The translations under genes and the position numbers were made by a program. Shown piece by piece: positions 7,728 to 16,610 of a DNA stretch of 35,861 bases; position 1 is the stretch's first letter, and each line of letters opens with the position of its first letter. Origin of the DNA: a virus; IMG/VR virus record IMGVR_UViG_3300046169_000031, positions 1 through 35,861 of that record; one strand, written 5' to 3'. Below the pieces are notes generated by a model. That model was not told the DNA's origin, searched no databases, and saw only the letters and a program-made list of their open reading frames with translations.

Positions 7728-9958
7728 CTATCATTATTAAGGTTTTGACCTAAATCTGACATTTGATTAAGAACTTCTTGCCTTCCTGCTTTTTCTTTGT
7801 TAAAGTTTTGCATTTTTAAGTCAATCAACTTTTTTCTCAAAGCCATTCTAGTTTCGTAAGATAAAGAATCATCTTTCAACATAGCCTGTATCATTGTTGT
7901 TTGAAAGTCTGCGTGTTCTTTTTGTGCTTTTTCTATTGATAAGGTGTTTAAATCTAAGTCTTTAAATAACTGAACATAAAAAGCATCTACTTGAGTTTGT
8001 AGTATTGATAGCTCATCTAACACAGGCTCAGTTCCTGCATCATCATTGGCAGGGGTTCTTCCTTTTTTTAGTTCAGATAATTCCTGCTTCTTTTTCTCTT
8101 GGTCTATCAATATAGTGTTAATAGATGCTTCATCAAAACCCGCTTCTAGCAACAACTCTTTTAATCTTTTTTCTTCATCTAATAGTTTATTGCCTTCTAA
8201 CTTTAACTCAGTCATTTGACCTGTTAAGTTGTTAACTCTATTTTGTTGTTCAGCAAACTCTTTATTTCTGTTTGTTAGTTCTTGAGTTTCTTCAGCGACA
8301 TTCCCCTCCATATCGCCAAGAACTTGCATACCTCCACCTGCATTAATAGTTGACTTGGTTAAATCATCTGTTGTTTTACTCGCTTCGTTTAATGCTTGTT
8401 TTGCTGTGTTTGTTTTTTTGGCTAAATCATCTTGAGCAGAAGAATTAGATTTTAAATCTTTTTGTAGCTTTCTAAGTTGTCTAGCTAGTTTTAGAGCTTC
8501 TTTATCGGCTAACAATGCGTGTCTTTCAATAACCTCATCTAAAGCATCACTATTTAATTGCAAAGCTCCTGTTTCATCATTTATTCTAACAACACTATTT
8601 CCTAACTCATTTTGCAAATCAATCAAGATTGTTTCCATCTCAAGATGTTCTTTTCTTGATTTTTTTGTTTGCTGATTTAGCGTGTTGTATCTGTCTTTTA
8701 ATGTTGTTAAGTTCTCTGAAAGAACTCTTGATTCCTTTGCTGATGAAGCTATCTTATCCTCAAGACTATCAAATCCTTCTACTGACAAAGCTATATTATT
8801 AAATAATGTTGCTAAAGCATCGTAAGTGGATTGTAATGCAGGAGCAAACAAATCAGCTATAACAATTCTAAGACCGTCAAGTGCAGAGTTAAATCTTCTT
8901 AAAGCACCCTCAACATTATCACCAATAATATCAGCCATTTCCCCTGCTGCACCTGCTGAACCCCTATATGCTTCTGTTTGTTTTTCAATTTTGTCGATAT
9001 GTTCTATCATTGTAGATATTGCAGCAACCTGTCTTACATCTACAACTTCAAGCATCTTTTCTACATCAATACCTTCATCCCTCATTCTTCTAAACTCCTT
9101 AACCATATCCTCTCCTGAATTGACAGTAAAGCCAATAGACTTAGCTAAATCAGATGAAGGGTCACCAAGTTTTAGGAATATATTACGAAGCGATGTACCC
9201 GCAATAGATGCTTCAATACCCGCATCTGTAAGAACACCCATAATAGATGTAGTTTCTTCTAAGTCCATACCTAGCAGTTTCGCAACAGGAGAAACCTTTG
9301 TCATTGATGTTTGGAATTTCTCAAGAGTTAAGGCTGACTGAGTAAACGATGCAGCCATAACATCAGCTACTCTAGCACCTTCTGACGCATCTAAACCAAA
9401 ACCTCTAACCGTAGAACCAATAACTGTTGCGGTTCTCGCTAAGTCCTCGCCTGTTGCTGTTGCACCAAGTAAAGCTGCTTCTTGCACTTCCAAAACTTCT
9501 GATGCTGTAAAACCTAGCTTAGAAAAGTTAAGTTGTAATCCTGCAACCTGCTCTGCTGTAAAGAATGTAGAACGACCTAAGTCTTGTGCGGATTTATTTA
9601 GTTGCTCAAACTCCTCTTTAGTTGCACCTGATATAGCTTTAACTTTAGCCATCTCAAACTGATAACCTTTAAAAACCTTAAATCCTTCTTTAAGTTGTTG
9701 TACTACAAACTTAGAAGCCTGTCTAAATCCTACTAAAGCAATGGTAGCAGCACCAAATGCTTTTGTCATTTTACCAACAAACATTGTTGAGCCTTTAGCT
9801 GTATCTCCTATGCTTTTAGTAGAATCAGATGCTTTCTTTGTTTCTTTACCTAAAGCATCATACTTGCCGTTTAATTTACTTATCTCGGTATTTAACGATT
9901 TAATATCATCAAGTCCTTTTACTCTAATTTCATATACTGTTTGTTGCTTCTTCGCCAT
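7724..9958 (-). CDS. Tail tape measure protein (main part)
   Basis: The 744 residues set tail length and may pass through the membrane during DNA injection. The N-terminal 300 residues match the TP901/PhageMin_Tail core: GKMTKAFGAATIALVGFRQA, FEMAKVKAISGATKEEFEQL, DLGRSTFFTAEQVAGLQLNF and GIEASIAGTSLRNIFLKLGD. Residues 400-660 are long coiled coils rich in Lys/Glu/Leu. The start overlaps the gp10-like stop as TAATG. The C-terminal Gly-rich part lies in the next frame (see 7092-7727). The length implies a tail of over 100 nm by the usual 1.5 Angstrom per residue rule. Confidence 0.9.
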   Translation of the reverse strand: MAKKQQTVYEIRVKGLDDIKSLNTEISKLNGKYDALGKETKKASDSTKSIGDTAKGSTMFVGKMTKAFGAATIALVGFRQASKFVVQQLKEGFKVFKGYQFEMAKVKAISGATKEEFEQLNKSAQDLGRSTFFTAEQVAGLQLNFSKLGFTASEVLEVQEAALLGATATGEDLARTATVIGSTVRGFGLDASEGARVADVMAASFTQSALTLEKFQTSMTKVSPVAKLLGMDLEETTSIMGVLTDAGIEASIAGTSLRNIFLKLGDPSSDLAKSIGFTVNSGEDMVKEFRRMRDEGIDVEKMLEVVDVRQVAAISTMIEHIDKIEKQTEAYRGSAGAAGEMADIIGDNVEGALRRFNSALDGLRIVIADLFAPALQSTYDALATLFNNIALSVEGFDSLEDKIASSAKESRVLSENLTTLKDRYNTLNQQTKKSRKEHLEMETILIDLQNELGNSVVRINDETGALQLNSDALDEVIERHALLADKEALKLARQLRKLQKDLKSNSSAQDDLAKKTNTAKQALNEASKTTDDLTKSTINAGGGMQVLGDMEGNVAEETQELTNRNKEFAEQQNRVNNLTGQMTELKLEGNKLLDEEKRLKELLLEAGFDEASINTILIDQEKKKQELSELKKGRTPANDDAGTEPVLDELSILQTQVDAFYVQLFKDLDLNTLSIEKAQKEHADFQTTMIQAMLKDDSLSYETRMALRKKLIDLKMQNFNKEKAGRQEVLNQMSDLGQNLNNDR

Positions 9959-10476
9959 TATACTTGTTTTGGTAATTGTTTAAATATGTTATTTATATCT
10001 GTTGATATTGATTTATCAATGTCGTTAAGAAAGTGTCTTTCATTACTCCCTACTACTCTATTAATAAATCCTGTTCTATATGTATTATTAGAATACTCCT
10101 TGCTATTTCTTGTAGGAGTACCTTCTCTTGCTATTGCTGCTGCAATTAAATATGCTATTTGTAATCTTTCTTGTGTTCCGCTTGGAAACTTCTTACTCTT
10201 TCCATTCTTGTCCTTATCATCCATCCAATTCATTATCTCAGACACATCCCAATCAAAAGGTCTTTGACCTTCGTTGACTTCTCTTACATAGTCTGCTTTG
10301 GATTGAATTATTAGTTCGACATAGTCGCTACCCTCATCTAATGAGTAGTGCATAGTGTCGTGCATATGTCCTGATGCAATATGATTCTGATTAACAAGCT
10401 CTTGTTGTATTTTTTCTACAAACTTCTTGCCAACCTTATTGATTGCTCTGTCGAATGTCTTTAGTATATCTTTCAT
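9958..10476 (-). CDS. HK97 gp10-like tail completion protein
   Basis: The protein has 172 residues. Residues 25-70 (ELVNQNHIASGHMHDTMHYS, then YVELIIQSKADYVREVNEGQ) follow the HK97-gp10 pattern, in which a helix with a S/TG..L motif is followed by beta strands and a 'Y...v..GtrP' loop. RPFDWDVSEIMNWMDDKDKN and the RTGFINRVV segment are also typical. Proteins of this family sit at the head-tail junction or tail terminator. Here the gene lies just upstream of the tape measure, overlapping at both ends by TAATG-type junctions, which indicates tight translational coupling. Confidence 0.75.
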   Translation of the reverse strand: MKDILKTFDRAINKVGKKFVEKIQQELVNQNHIASGHMHDTMHYSLDEGSDYVELIIQSKADYVREVNEGQRPFDWDVSEIMNWMDDKDKNGKSKKFPSGTQERLQIAYLIAAAIAREGTPTRNSKEYSNNTYRTGFINRVVGSNERHFLNDIDKSISTDINNIFKQLPKQV

Positions 10477-11411
10477 TATCCTTTTGCCAATGATGCTTGT
10501 TTAATAATTGAGTTTTCTAAATCAACTAAATTAGTAGATATATAATGATTGTAAGCAGATATGTGATATAAAGAGCCGTTGTATGTATCAGATGTTAATC
10601 CACCTATTATTCCAAACTGATTAAAAACAAAGTCCGTTGTAGGTGTAGTTTCACTAGCCACCTGCACACCATTCTCTCTTATATATAAAGTAGTTCCGCT
10701 TCTTTGCAATGTTATCAATATCTTTTTGCTAGTGGGCTGCCAATATTCTGTTGATATGCCGACAGCAACACTACTTGATGATGAAAAGCTAAGTATGTAA
10801 GATTTATTTCCTGATTCTCCTATTGAAAAATACATATCGTTATCATCACTCTTACCTAAGAATCTATGTTTCTTATGAACATTTGGAACTAACGGTATTG
10901 GCTCTACATACATAAATATTGTAAAATCTCCTGTAAGCGTTACACCACTACTAAAAATAAAGTGGTCTGTGTTATCATAATTAAAATATGCAGGAGAAAC
11001 ACCACTAACACCATTGCCTTTAAGACCAACGTCAGGTCTAAATGATGGGTTGGCTTGAGTTAACTGATTGTTGCTAAAAGAAGCTAACCAAGTTTGTATA
11101 TTGTTTCCGCTAGTTACCTCAGCATAGCCTTTCTTATAGTCAAACACAAACTCAGGGCTTACAACTGTGGCAGTTTCACCAACTATCTCCTGCACCGTTG
11201 ATACTGCTTTTGTATTAGATGCAGCTTTTCTTTTTGATAATCTAGCTTCAGGTGTTAGGTAAACATTATTTTTTTTTGTTATCTGATTAACCTCTGTGGA
11301 ATCATAAACTATTGGCTGCAATACATCATCAATAGTAGCATACACCTTATCTTTCAGTGTATCTTGATTTATTAATCTAGGTCTATCTTTATCTCTTTTT
11401 ATACTTCTCAT
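10476..11411 (-). CDS. Virion protein with C-terminal LamG/concanavalin-like domain
   Basis: This 311-residue protein has a helical, basic N-terminal 90 residues that may anchor it to the tail. Residues 100-305 form a LamG-like jelly roll: FVFDYKKGYAEVTSGNNIQT, DHFIFSSGVTLTGDFTIFMY, then GTTLYIRENGVQVASETTP and FGIIGGLTSDTYNGSLYHIS. Such domains bind glycans and are common on phage surface proteins. It is coupled to the tail-tip gene upstream and the gp10-like gene downstream. Glycan binding on the host capsule is inferred; specificity cannot be told. Confidence 0.65.
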   Translation of the reverse strand: MRSIKRDKDRPRLINQDTLKDKVYATIDDVLQPIVYDSTEVNQITKKNNVYLTPEARLSKRKAASNTKAVSTVQEIVGETATVVSPEFVFDYKKGYAEVTSGNNIQTWLASFSNNQLTQANPSFRPDVGLKGNGVSGVSPAYFNYDNTDHFIFSSGVTLTGDFTIFMYVEPIPLVPNVHKKHRFLGKSDDNDMYFSIGESGNKSYILSFSSSSSVAVGISTEYWQPTSKKILITLQRSGTTLYIRENGVQVASETTPTTDFVFNQFGIIGGLTSDTYNGSLYHISAYNHYISTNLVDLENSIIKQASLAKG

Positions 11412-13954
11412 TACATATTAAGATTTTCAACATCTATATCAACTGTTGTGTCAACACCTGATTTACCAAGCAAGAAATACTCTTGCAACTCTACTTTAGT
11501 TGATTGCTTATCGTGTGGTTTAAAATCAATTATTTTATTTAATCTATAATAAGAACCATCTATAAATATTAACTTTCTAAAATCAAGTTTAGATATATCC
11601 AACTTACTCAAGTTTATATACAAAACTTTTACTCTAGGATTTTGTTTTAACTGAGCAATCATTTTGGAATAGTAATTGTAAAACAACCCCCTCAGTTTTT
11701 GTTGACTTGATGATATAACAGTATCGTGATTTATATCAGAGAAAGATAAATTGTAGTCAACATTTTCATATCCATTAGATATAACAACTTGCGAAAGATA
11801 ACTTGTTGCGGGTGCGTGATATGCAGAACCATTACCTCCATCATAGGCAAGACTTGATTGAAGGTTGTCAAAAGCAATAAATGATGCTTTATTCCAATCA
11901 AAATCAGAAGTTGAATTTCCTCCTGCTAAATTATCAGGGTCATAATATTGCCATTGCCTTTTACCATTAAAAGAAGAATAGTAACCACCATCTTTTAGTA
12001 ATATTCTTGCTCCTATCTCAAATTCCTTCTCAGGTCTTTCAATAGCATTACTCAAGGATAAATCGGTATCATCAGAGAAATACATTGGTATAAGCGGACT
12101 TCTTTCTATATGTTCAACATATATATAATTAGGTTCATACCAATTAAATGTAGGAGAAAAGTAGCTGTTTTCTACTTTGTACTCTCCTGTTTGAAATTTA
12201 CCACTTGTATCTGTTTCTTCGTAAGAACCCCAATCAACAGCATTTCTTTTATTGTATTTATCCAACAATCCATCTCCACTAGCATCTTTGTATTTAAATA
12301 TAAGTTTAGATTTTATATCAAATAAAAACTCATCCTTTATTGCCTTAGAGTAGTCAATCTTATCAGTCCAATTAACAGCGTTAGATATTCCTTCATAAAA
12401 ATGGTCGTAAGGTTCAATAAATACCGTTTTACTTATCGGGTCTGTTTCAAATTGAAGGTTGAACATTTGTGCTAATCCCTTAACGAAATCAGACTGCTTT
12501 CCCTTTGGAAGCATATTATGAATATTCTTTATTTCCTCACCATTAAAATAAGCTGAAGTTTGCTCTATTTGCAAATAACTTTGAGCCTTCGTTATAACTT
12601 TTAATTTAGGTCTTTCTGCTCCTGCTAGTGGTGTTTGATAATGAACAAAATCAACTTTTATAGCAAATTTATCATTTTGAGCCGCTTCAACAGGGTTTTC
12701 CGATTGAAAATTAAATTGATGCTCTCTTGTAGATGCGTTCACGTGGTTAATAAATGTTGCATCTATTTCACCTGTTAATACAACATCAAAAGAGTTTGTA
12801 TCATCATTAGCACCCGTAAATTTAATTATACTTGCTACGACCTTGTATGAAGTAAAACTTAAAGCTAAAGCACTAGCAAAAGAAGCTCCATCAGTTTCTA
12901 CCTCAACCGTAACAGAGCCTTTTATATTAAATAATCCGCTACCTTGTGAAGAAACAACTAATCCATTTTTAATTCCACCTGTATGCTCAGTTCCAAGTTG
13001 TGCGTTACCATAATCATCTGTATCTAATCCTGCTTGTGAAGGAGCATCATCTGTAAGAGTATCAGCAGAAACTATAAAAGGTAATGTAAAGTCACCACCT
13101 GTATATCCTAAGCTAAGTGTATAACTTTGATTGCCCAAACTTCTATTGTCAGTAACAGAAGTATTGACTGCTGTATCAAGCTCTACCAACACCTCATCTG
13201 CACTTTGTAAAACTTTACCGAAAGAAACATCAGTCACATCAGTTGGCTTCTTAAATATTAATGGCATTATCAGTTTCTTGAAAAAGTCGCTATTGCAAAA
13301 TGTTGAACTAACAGTATAACCCTGTGCTTGAAATATTTTATCCCAAACATTCTTTATATACACACAAGGAACAAAGTCGCTATCCAAAGTGCTATCGGTA
13401 GTGTTATCTCCTTCTCCAACCGTTAGTAAAGGATATACTAGCTTATCGTGATTTTTAACATAACTAGGATATGTTGTTCTAGGATTTTCAAAAACCCAAG
13501 ATGAACTAGAAATGTTTTCGTATGATGAATAATATGTTGAGCTAAATCTTAATTCATCAAGGTCTGCGTTTTTTATCTTGTCTGCCCAATCCATATTATC
13601 AGCTAAGAAAAGACATTCATACTCCAACACATCTGTATTTTTGTATATTTGACTTACTCTTAGCTTACCATTCATTATCGGCAAGTGGTCTGCATATATT
13701 GTAGATGGCAAATCTTTTAATACATTTTTGCTATCTATATTTCCATCTTTGTATATATGATTGAAAAGTTTGTTGTTGTTCCTTGTAGCAGGAACTTTGA
13801 AAGTTTTACTAAAGCTACCGCTACGAGAATTAAAATCTCTAATATCAAAGTTTTGATAATTAAGTGACAAAGGAAAGTCATCACTCGATGTAATATCAAG
13901 GTTACCTAATATGCTGTCAGTAAAATCTCTTAGCTCAACTCTTATTTCTGCCAT
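11411..13954 (-). CDS. Tail tip / baseplate-type protein
   Basis: This large protein (847 residues) begins with a conserved pattern, IRDFNSRSGSFSKTFKVPAT followed by NNNKLFNHIY, that I know from flavobacterial phage tail proteins. The middle (residues 250-450) is beta-rich, and the segment DFVKGLAQMFNLQFETDPIS plus KTVFIEPYDHFY (about 495-530) looks like the hub-type fold of distal tail proteins. The C-terminus (QSTKVELQEYFLLGKSGVDT) is also conserved-looking. It lies between the 433-aa tail protein and the LamG protein, each junction overlapping by 1-4 nt. A baseplate hub or tail-tip role is inferred from size, pattern and neighbours. Confidence 0.65.
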   Translation of the reverse strand: MAEIRVELRDFTDSILGNLDITSSDDFPLSLNYQNFDIRDFNSRSGSFSKTFKVPATRNNNKLFNHIYKDGNIDSKNVLKDLPSTIYADHLPIMNGKLRVSQIYKNTDVLEYECLFLADNMDWADKIKNADLDELRFSSTYYSSYENISSSSWVFENPRTTYPSYVKNHDKLVYPLLTVGEGDNTTDSTLDSDFVPCVYIKNVWDKIFQAQGYTVSSTFCNSDFFKKLIMPLIFKKPTDVTDVSFGKVLQSADEVLVELDTAVNTSVTDNRSLGNQSYTLSLGYTGGDFTLPFIVSADTLTDDAPSQAGLDTDDYGNAQLGTEHTGGIKNGLVVSSQGSGLFNIKGSVTVEVETDGASFASALALSFTSYKVVASIIKFTGANDDTNSFDVVLTGEIDATFINHVNASTREHQFNFQSENPVEAAQNDKFAIKVDFVHYQTPLAGAERPKLKVITKAQSYLQIEQTSAYFNGEEIKNIHNMLPKGKQSDFVKGLAQMFNLQFETDPISKTVFIEPYDHFYEGISNAVNWTDKIDYSKAIKDEFLFDIKSKLIFKYKDASGDGLLDKYNKRNAVDWGSYEETDTSGKFQTGEYKVENSYFSPTFNWYEPNYIYVEHIERSPLIPMYFSDDTDLSLSNAIERPEKEFEIGARILLKDGGYYSSFNGKRQWQYYDPDNLAGGNSTSDFDWNKASFIAFDNLQSSLAYDGGNGSAYHAPATSYLSQVVISNGYENVDYNLSFSDINHDTVISSSQQKLRGLFYNYYSKMIAQLKQNPRVKVLYINLSKLDISKLDFRKLIFIDGSYYRLNKIIDFKPHDKQSTKVELQEYFLLGKSGVDTTVDIDVENLNM

Positions 13955-15255
13955 TATTCTATTGTTCTTTTAGCTTTGCTTTCTATATAATTTAAAGTAC
14001 ATCTCTGTAAGTTCTCATTGTCAAATGTAGTGACACTAGCATCTTTCACAACAACAGGAACATAGTAGTTTCTATTGAGTGTAGAATACCAACCCTTCGA
14101 GTTAGGTATGTCTGTTTGATACTCCCTTACCACAATGTAGTCTATGTAAGTTTCTCCCGCTACATCATCGTGATTTATAAGTATTGTTGGAGATATGTAT
14201 TTAACACCATCATAGGCTGTTGATGCTGTATTTATGTTGTGTGATTCAGATGCTGCGGTTGTAGAGTGACCTGTAACATAACCTCTAAAAGTTTCCCATT
14301 CATCATTAGTTTGTTGGTCGTAATCCTCTAGTGTTATTTTATGGAAGTTGCCATATTGGTCAGAGCCATCTGTGGCTATCTTGGTTGTTTTGTTGGAAGC
14401 AAATCCTGTAAAACCTGCAATCTGAAAACCTGAATCACTAGCGTTACTTTTTATTCTAACTTCAAACTCATATATACTTTTAGGGTTGTACGGTATTCTT
14501 GAATCACTAACCAACCAAAGAGTATCGTTATCTGAACCACCGCTGCTAGTAGTTCCTTCATTACCTTTTCTTAGAGTTCTTGTTCCCGTTAAATGACCAT
14601 CAGCAGTTTCAAAAGCAGCATCACTTGTTATATTACCATCTTGTATATGATATTTATCGCTTATGCTTGTTACAGCGGAATAACCACTCCAATCTTCTCT
14701 AAACACTTCTTTACCTATCCAACCTTTCTCTATCCATACATTTGGTGAAGCTAACAAATCCTCAAACATATCTTGTTCTGCAATTCCATAAGGTCTTGAT
14801 ATTGCTGTTCCTTCCTTAACAGCTTTTACCTTTGACTTTCTAACAGATGGGTATTTGTCATCAGTATAACCCGCTACTCTAGGCACAACAGCACCATAAT
14901 TCGGGGTGCTTCCTGCAAAATGATAACCTTCATTATCACCTATCGTAGCATTTGTATTAGATGTGCTACTTCCTAACTGACCTCTAAACTCAGGATATAT
15001 GCTTTGCTCGTATGATTTAGAAGATATGTTTATTCCCTCTGTAAATGCACCATCAAAGGTGTAGCTATCAATACCGCCTAATCTATTTTGCCAATGGAAT
15101 CTAACTCCATTAACTCTTTCTCTTGTGTGGTCAATGTAGTAAGTTACCTTTTCTCCTATCTTATCTGAAGGAGAGCCTGTGTCATCTGTTTGAACGGTAT
15201 AATATGATACATTTGAGAAGTCAGTTAAAGGTTCATCCGTTATTCCATTGAGCAT
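13954..15255 (-). CDS. Tail-associated protein, C-terminal portion
   Basis: The frame gives 433 residues from ATG 15255. Early residues (GVRFHWQNRLGGIDSYTFDG, about 50-69) match the 'W.NrlGg.dsytF' pattern of tail proteins in Bacteroidota phages, and the end (NYYVPVVVKDASVTTFDNEN, then RCTLNYIESKAKRTIE) resembles their C-terminus. A carbohydrate-binding-like segment lies at 180-390 (FREDWSGYSAVTSISDKYHI). The preceding frame (15233-15811) supplies the typical upstream half, so this and the two pieces before it may be one protein interrupted by indels. Its own ATG overlaps the upstream stop by 23 nt, which also permits a separate gene. Confidence 0.6.
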   Translation of the reverse strand: MLNGITDEPLTDFSNVSYYTVQTDDTGSPSDKIGEKVTYYIDHTRERVNGVRFHWQNRLGGIDSYTFDGAFTEGINISSKSYEQSIYPEFRGQLGSSTSNTNATIGDNEGYHFAGSTPNYGAVVPRVAGYTDDKYPSVRKSKVKAVKEGTAISRPYGIAEQDMFEDLLASPNVWIEKGWIGKEVFREDWSGYSAVTSISDKYHIQDGNITSDAAFETADGHLTGTRTLRKGNEGTTSSGGSDNDTLWLVSDSRIPYNPKSIYEFEVRIKSNASDSGFQIAGFTGFASNKTTKIATDGSDQYGNFHKITLEDYDQQTNDEWETFRGYVTGHSTTAASESHNINTASTAYDGVKYISPTILINHDDVAGETYIDYIVVREYQTDIPNSKGWYSTLNRNYYVPVVVKDASVTTFDNENLQRCTLNYIESKAKRTIE

Positions 15256-15811
15256 CAGTCGATTCTTTTATATTTCTTGTTCCTACTCCAATCTGAACCA
15301 CGCAGTTAGCAGGATTAGTAAGTCCTGATAAATCTGATGTTGTCATATCTCCCCAACTATTGAGGTCAGTTCCTAAGTTACCTTCTCCATCAGTTGTTTT
15401 GCTTATAACAAGAGCATATCCTGTTGATGAATCTGATGTTGGTATAGCGTTTCCATTTGCATCGTAAAATCTAACTACTGCTCTAGGGCAAGTGCCTGAA
15501 TCAAATAGTGCGAAAGACAGATACTCACATTCATCGTGACCTATAACTCTATAATTAGTTGGTTTTGTTGTCAAATACTTTTGCCTTCCTGCTTCATATC
15601 CTGTTCCTGTTCTATGCAAGTATTGTATTGATAGATTATCGCCCTGTACTTGAGTTGCACTACCCGTAAGTAGTTCATTTGAAATGCTAAGGTAATGTTC
15701 TTCTTCGTGTAGAAGTGCTGAGTTTACAGCTATAAAGTTTCCGAAGTCCGTTTCTCCTGATACATCTACTAACTGACCGCTAGAATTTATTTCTCCAACT
15801 GAAACTGAACT
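15233..15811 (-). CDS. Tail-associated protein, middle fragment without a start codon
   Basis: The frame is open from just after a stop at 15812 to 15233, about 192 codons, but has no ATG near its left side; a TTG at 15619 would remove conserved-looking sequence. The upstream part reads GEINSSGQLVDVSGETDFGN, FIAVNSALLHEEEHYLSISN and continues to KPTNYRVIGHDECEYLSFAL and VVQIGVGTRNIKES. It overlaps the 143-aa gene by 25 nt, and a one-base shift around 15790-15810 would join both. With a second shift near 15245 it would run into the 433-aa piece, giving a protein near 760 residues. I treat it as a fragment of that gene. Confidence 0.6.
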   Translation of the reverse strand, partial: SSVSVGEINSSGQLVDVSGETDFGNFIAVNSALLHEEEHYLSISNELLTGSATQVQGDNLSIQYLHRTGTGYEAGRQKYLTTKPTNYRVIGHDECEYLSFALFDSGTCPRAVVRFYDANGNAIPTSDSSTGYALVISKTTDGEGNLGTDLNSWGDMTTSDLSGLTNPANCVVQIGVGTRNIKESTDAQWNNG

Positions 15812-16218
15812 TTAATTCTTTCAAATACATTTTTAGAGATTTGACCCATTGTTATATCTCTCTTAACTTTAGTTGATGTATCGTGAGTACAAGGTCTTAA
15901 ATCGTAAGAAACAAAATCTCTTGCTATGCTAGAAACATCTATTGTGTAATACACATAATCTGTGTTTGGTGTTTGGTCATCTTCCCAATTAGGAATATCT
16001 ATACTAGGCTGAAGTCTTATCTGAACACCTCTACTTGTTTCCAAAACACCTGTGTATGGATTTCTAGGATATATACTTACCCTACAACTAGGGTATTTAG
16101 CTTTAGCTTCTGCAAGTGTATATGATGAGTCGAAATTATACCTTGCTGTATATTTTATTGGACTATATACGCTTTGTATCGTTTCTCTTGGTTCGTCAAC
16201 TATGAATAAATCAGGCAT
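15787..16218 (-). CDS. Tail-associated protein, N-terminal portion
   Basis: This 143-residue reading begins MPDLFIVDEPRETIQSVYSP at 16218, overlapping the upstream LamG fragment stop as TAATG. It is beta-rich (SIYPRNPYTGVLETSRGVQI, then YVYYTIDVSSIARDFVSYDL) and ends at a stop only 11 residues after FERIKVQFQ. The sequence continues naturally in the next frame (15233-15811), so I read it as the N-terminus of a longer tail protein. The 'DEP...QSVYSPIKY' opening is a pattern of tail proteins in this phage group, where a fibronectin-like domain is followed by jelly rolls. Confidence 0.6.
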   Translation of the reverse strand: MPDLFIVDEPRETIQSVYSPIKYTARYNFDSSYTLAEAKAKYPSCRVSIYPRNPYTGVLETSRGVQIRLQPSIDIPNWEDDQTPNTDYVYYTIDVSSIARDFVSYDLRPCTHDTSTKVKRDITMGQISKNVFERIKVQFQLEK

Positions 16219-16610
16219 TATATATTGTATTTATGTTTTAAGTAATCTGATAATTTTGTAACTTCTTCGACAGTAAGTTCTTTTTCAAATATAAGAATCT
16301 CTTGTATGTCAACTTTTAAGTTTCCAACAGCATCTCTAGCTGTACCTAATCTCAATGGGTATAGGTCTTGGAATGCTTCAACATCAAAGTCTGAGTTAGT
16401 TTCAACATCAACCAAAGAGCCATTCTCAAAAGACTTTACGCTATGATTTGTTTTATGCTTTGTGAATCCATTAGCACTAACTTGATTTGCTGCGTTTGAT
16501 GTATATATGTAATCCAACAAATCGTCATCAGCTATCTTGCACTTGAGTTCTCCAATTAAGGTTACCACCCTGAGTTGATATTCTAACAGCAAAGTTTGCC
16601 TTTGCAGCAT
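16218..16610 (-). CDS. LamG-domain C-terminal half (separated by a +1 frame change)
   Basis: From about residue 27 this frame reads ADDDLLDYIYTSNAANQVSA, SVKSFENGSLVDVETNSDFD, PLRLGTARDAVGNLKVDIQE and ILIFEKELTVEEVTKLSDYL. That is the second half of a LamG-type lectin fold, with the usual 'G.i.Eilif...Lt..E...l..YL..kY' ending. The first half is the end of the 391-aa frame upstream. The ATG at 16610 lies inside that overlap and its first 26 residues look non-native. I regard it as part of the upstream gene rather than an independent gene. Confidence 0.6.
   Translation of the reverse strand: MLQRQTLLLEYQLRVVTLIGELKCKIADDDLLDYIYTSNAANQVSANGFTKHKTNHSVKSFENGSLVDVETNSDFDVEAFQDLYPLRLGTARDAVGNLKVDIQEILIFEKELTVEEVTKLSDYLKHKYNI

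Noticed and set aside
16525-16535. RF2-like programmed +1 frameshift at AGC UGA
   Set aside because: No Shine-Dalgarno at the right distance and the tRNA would not re-pair well; several other broken genes make an indel more likely.
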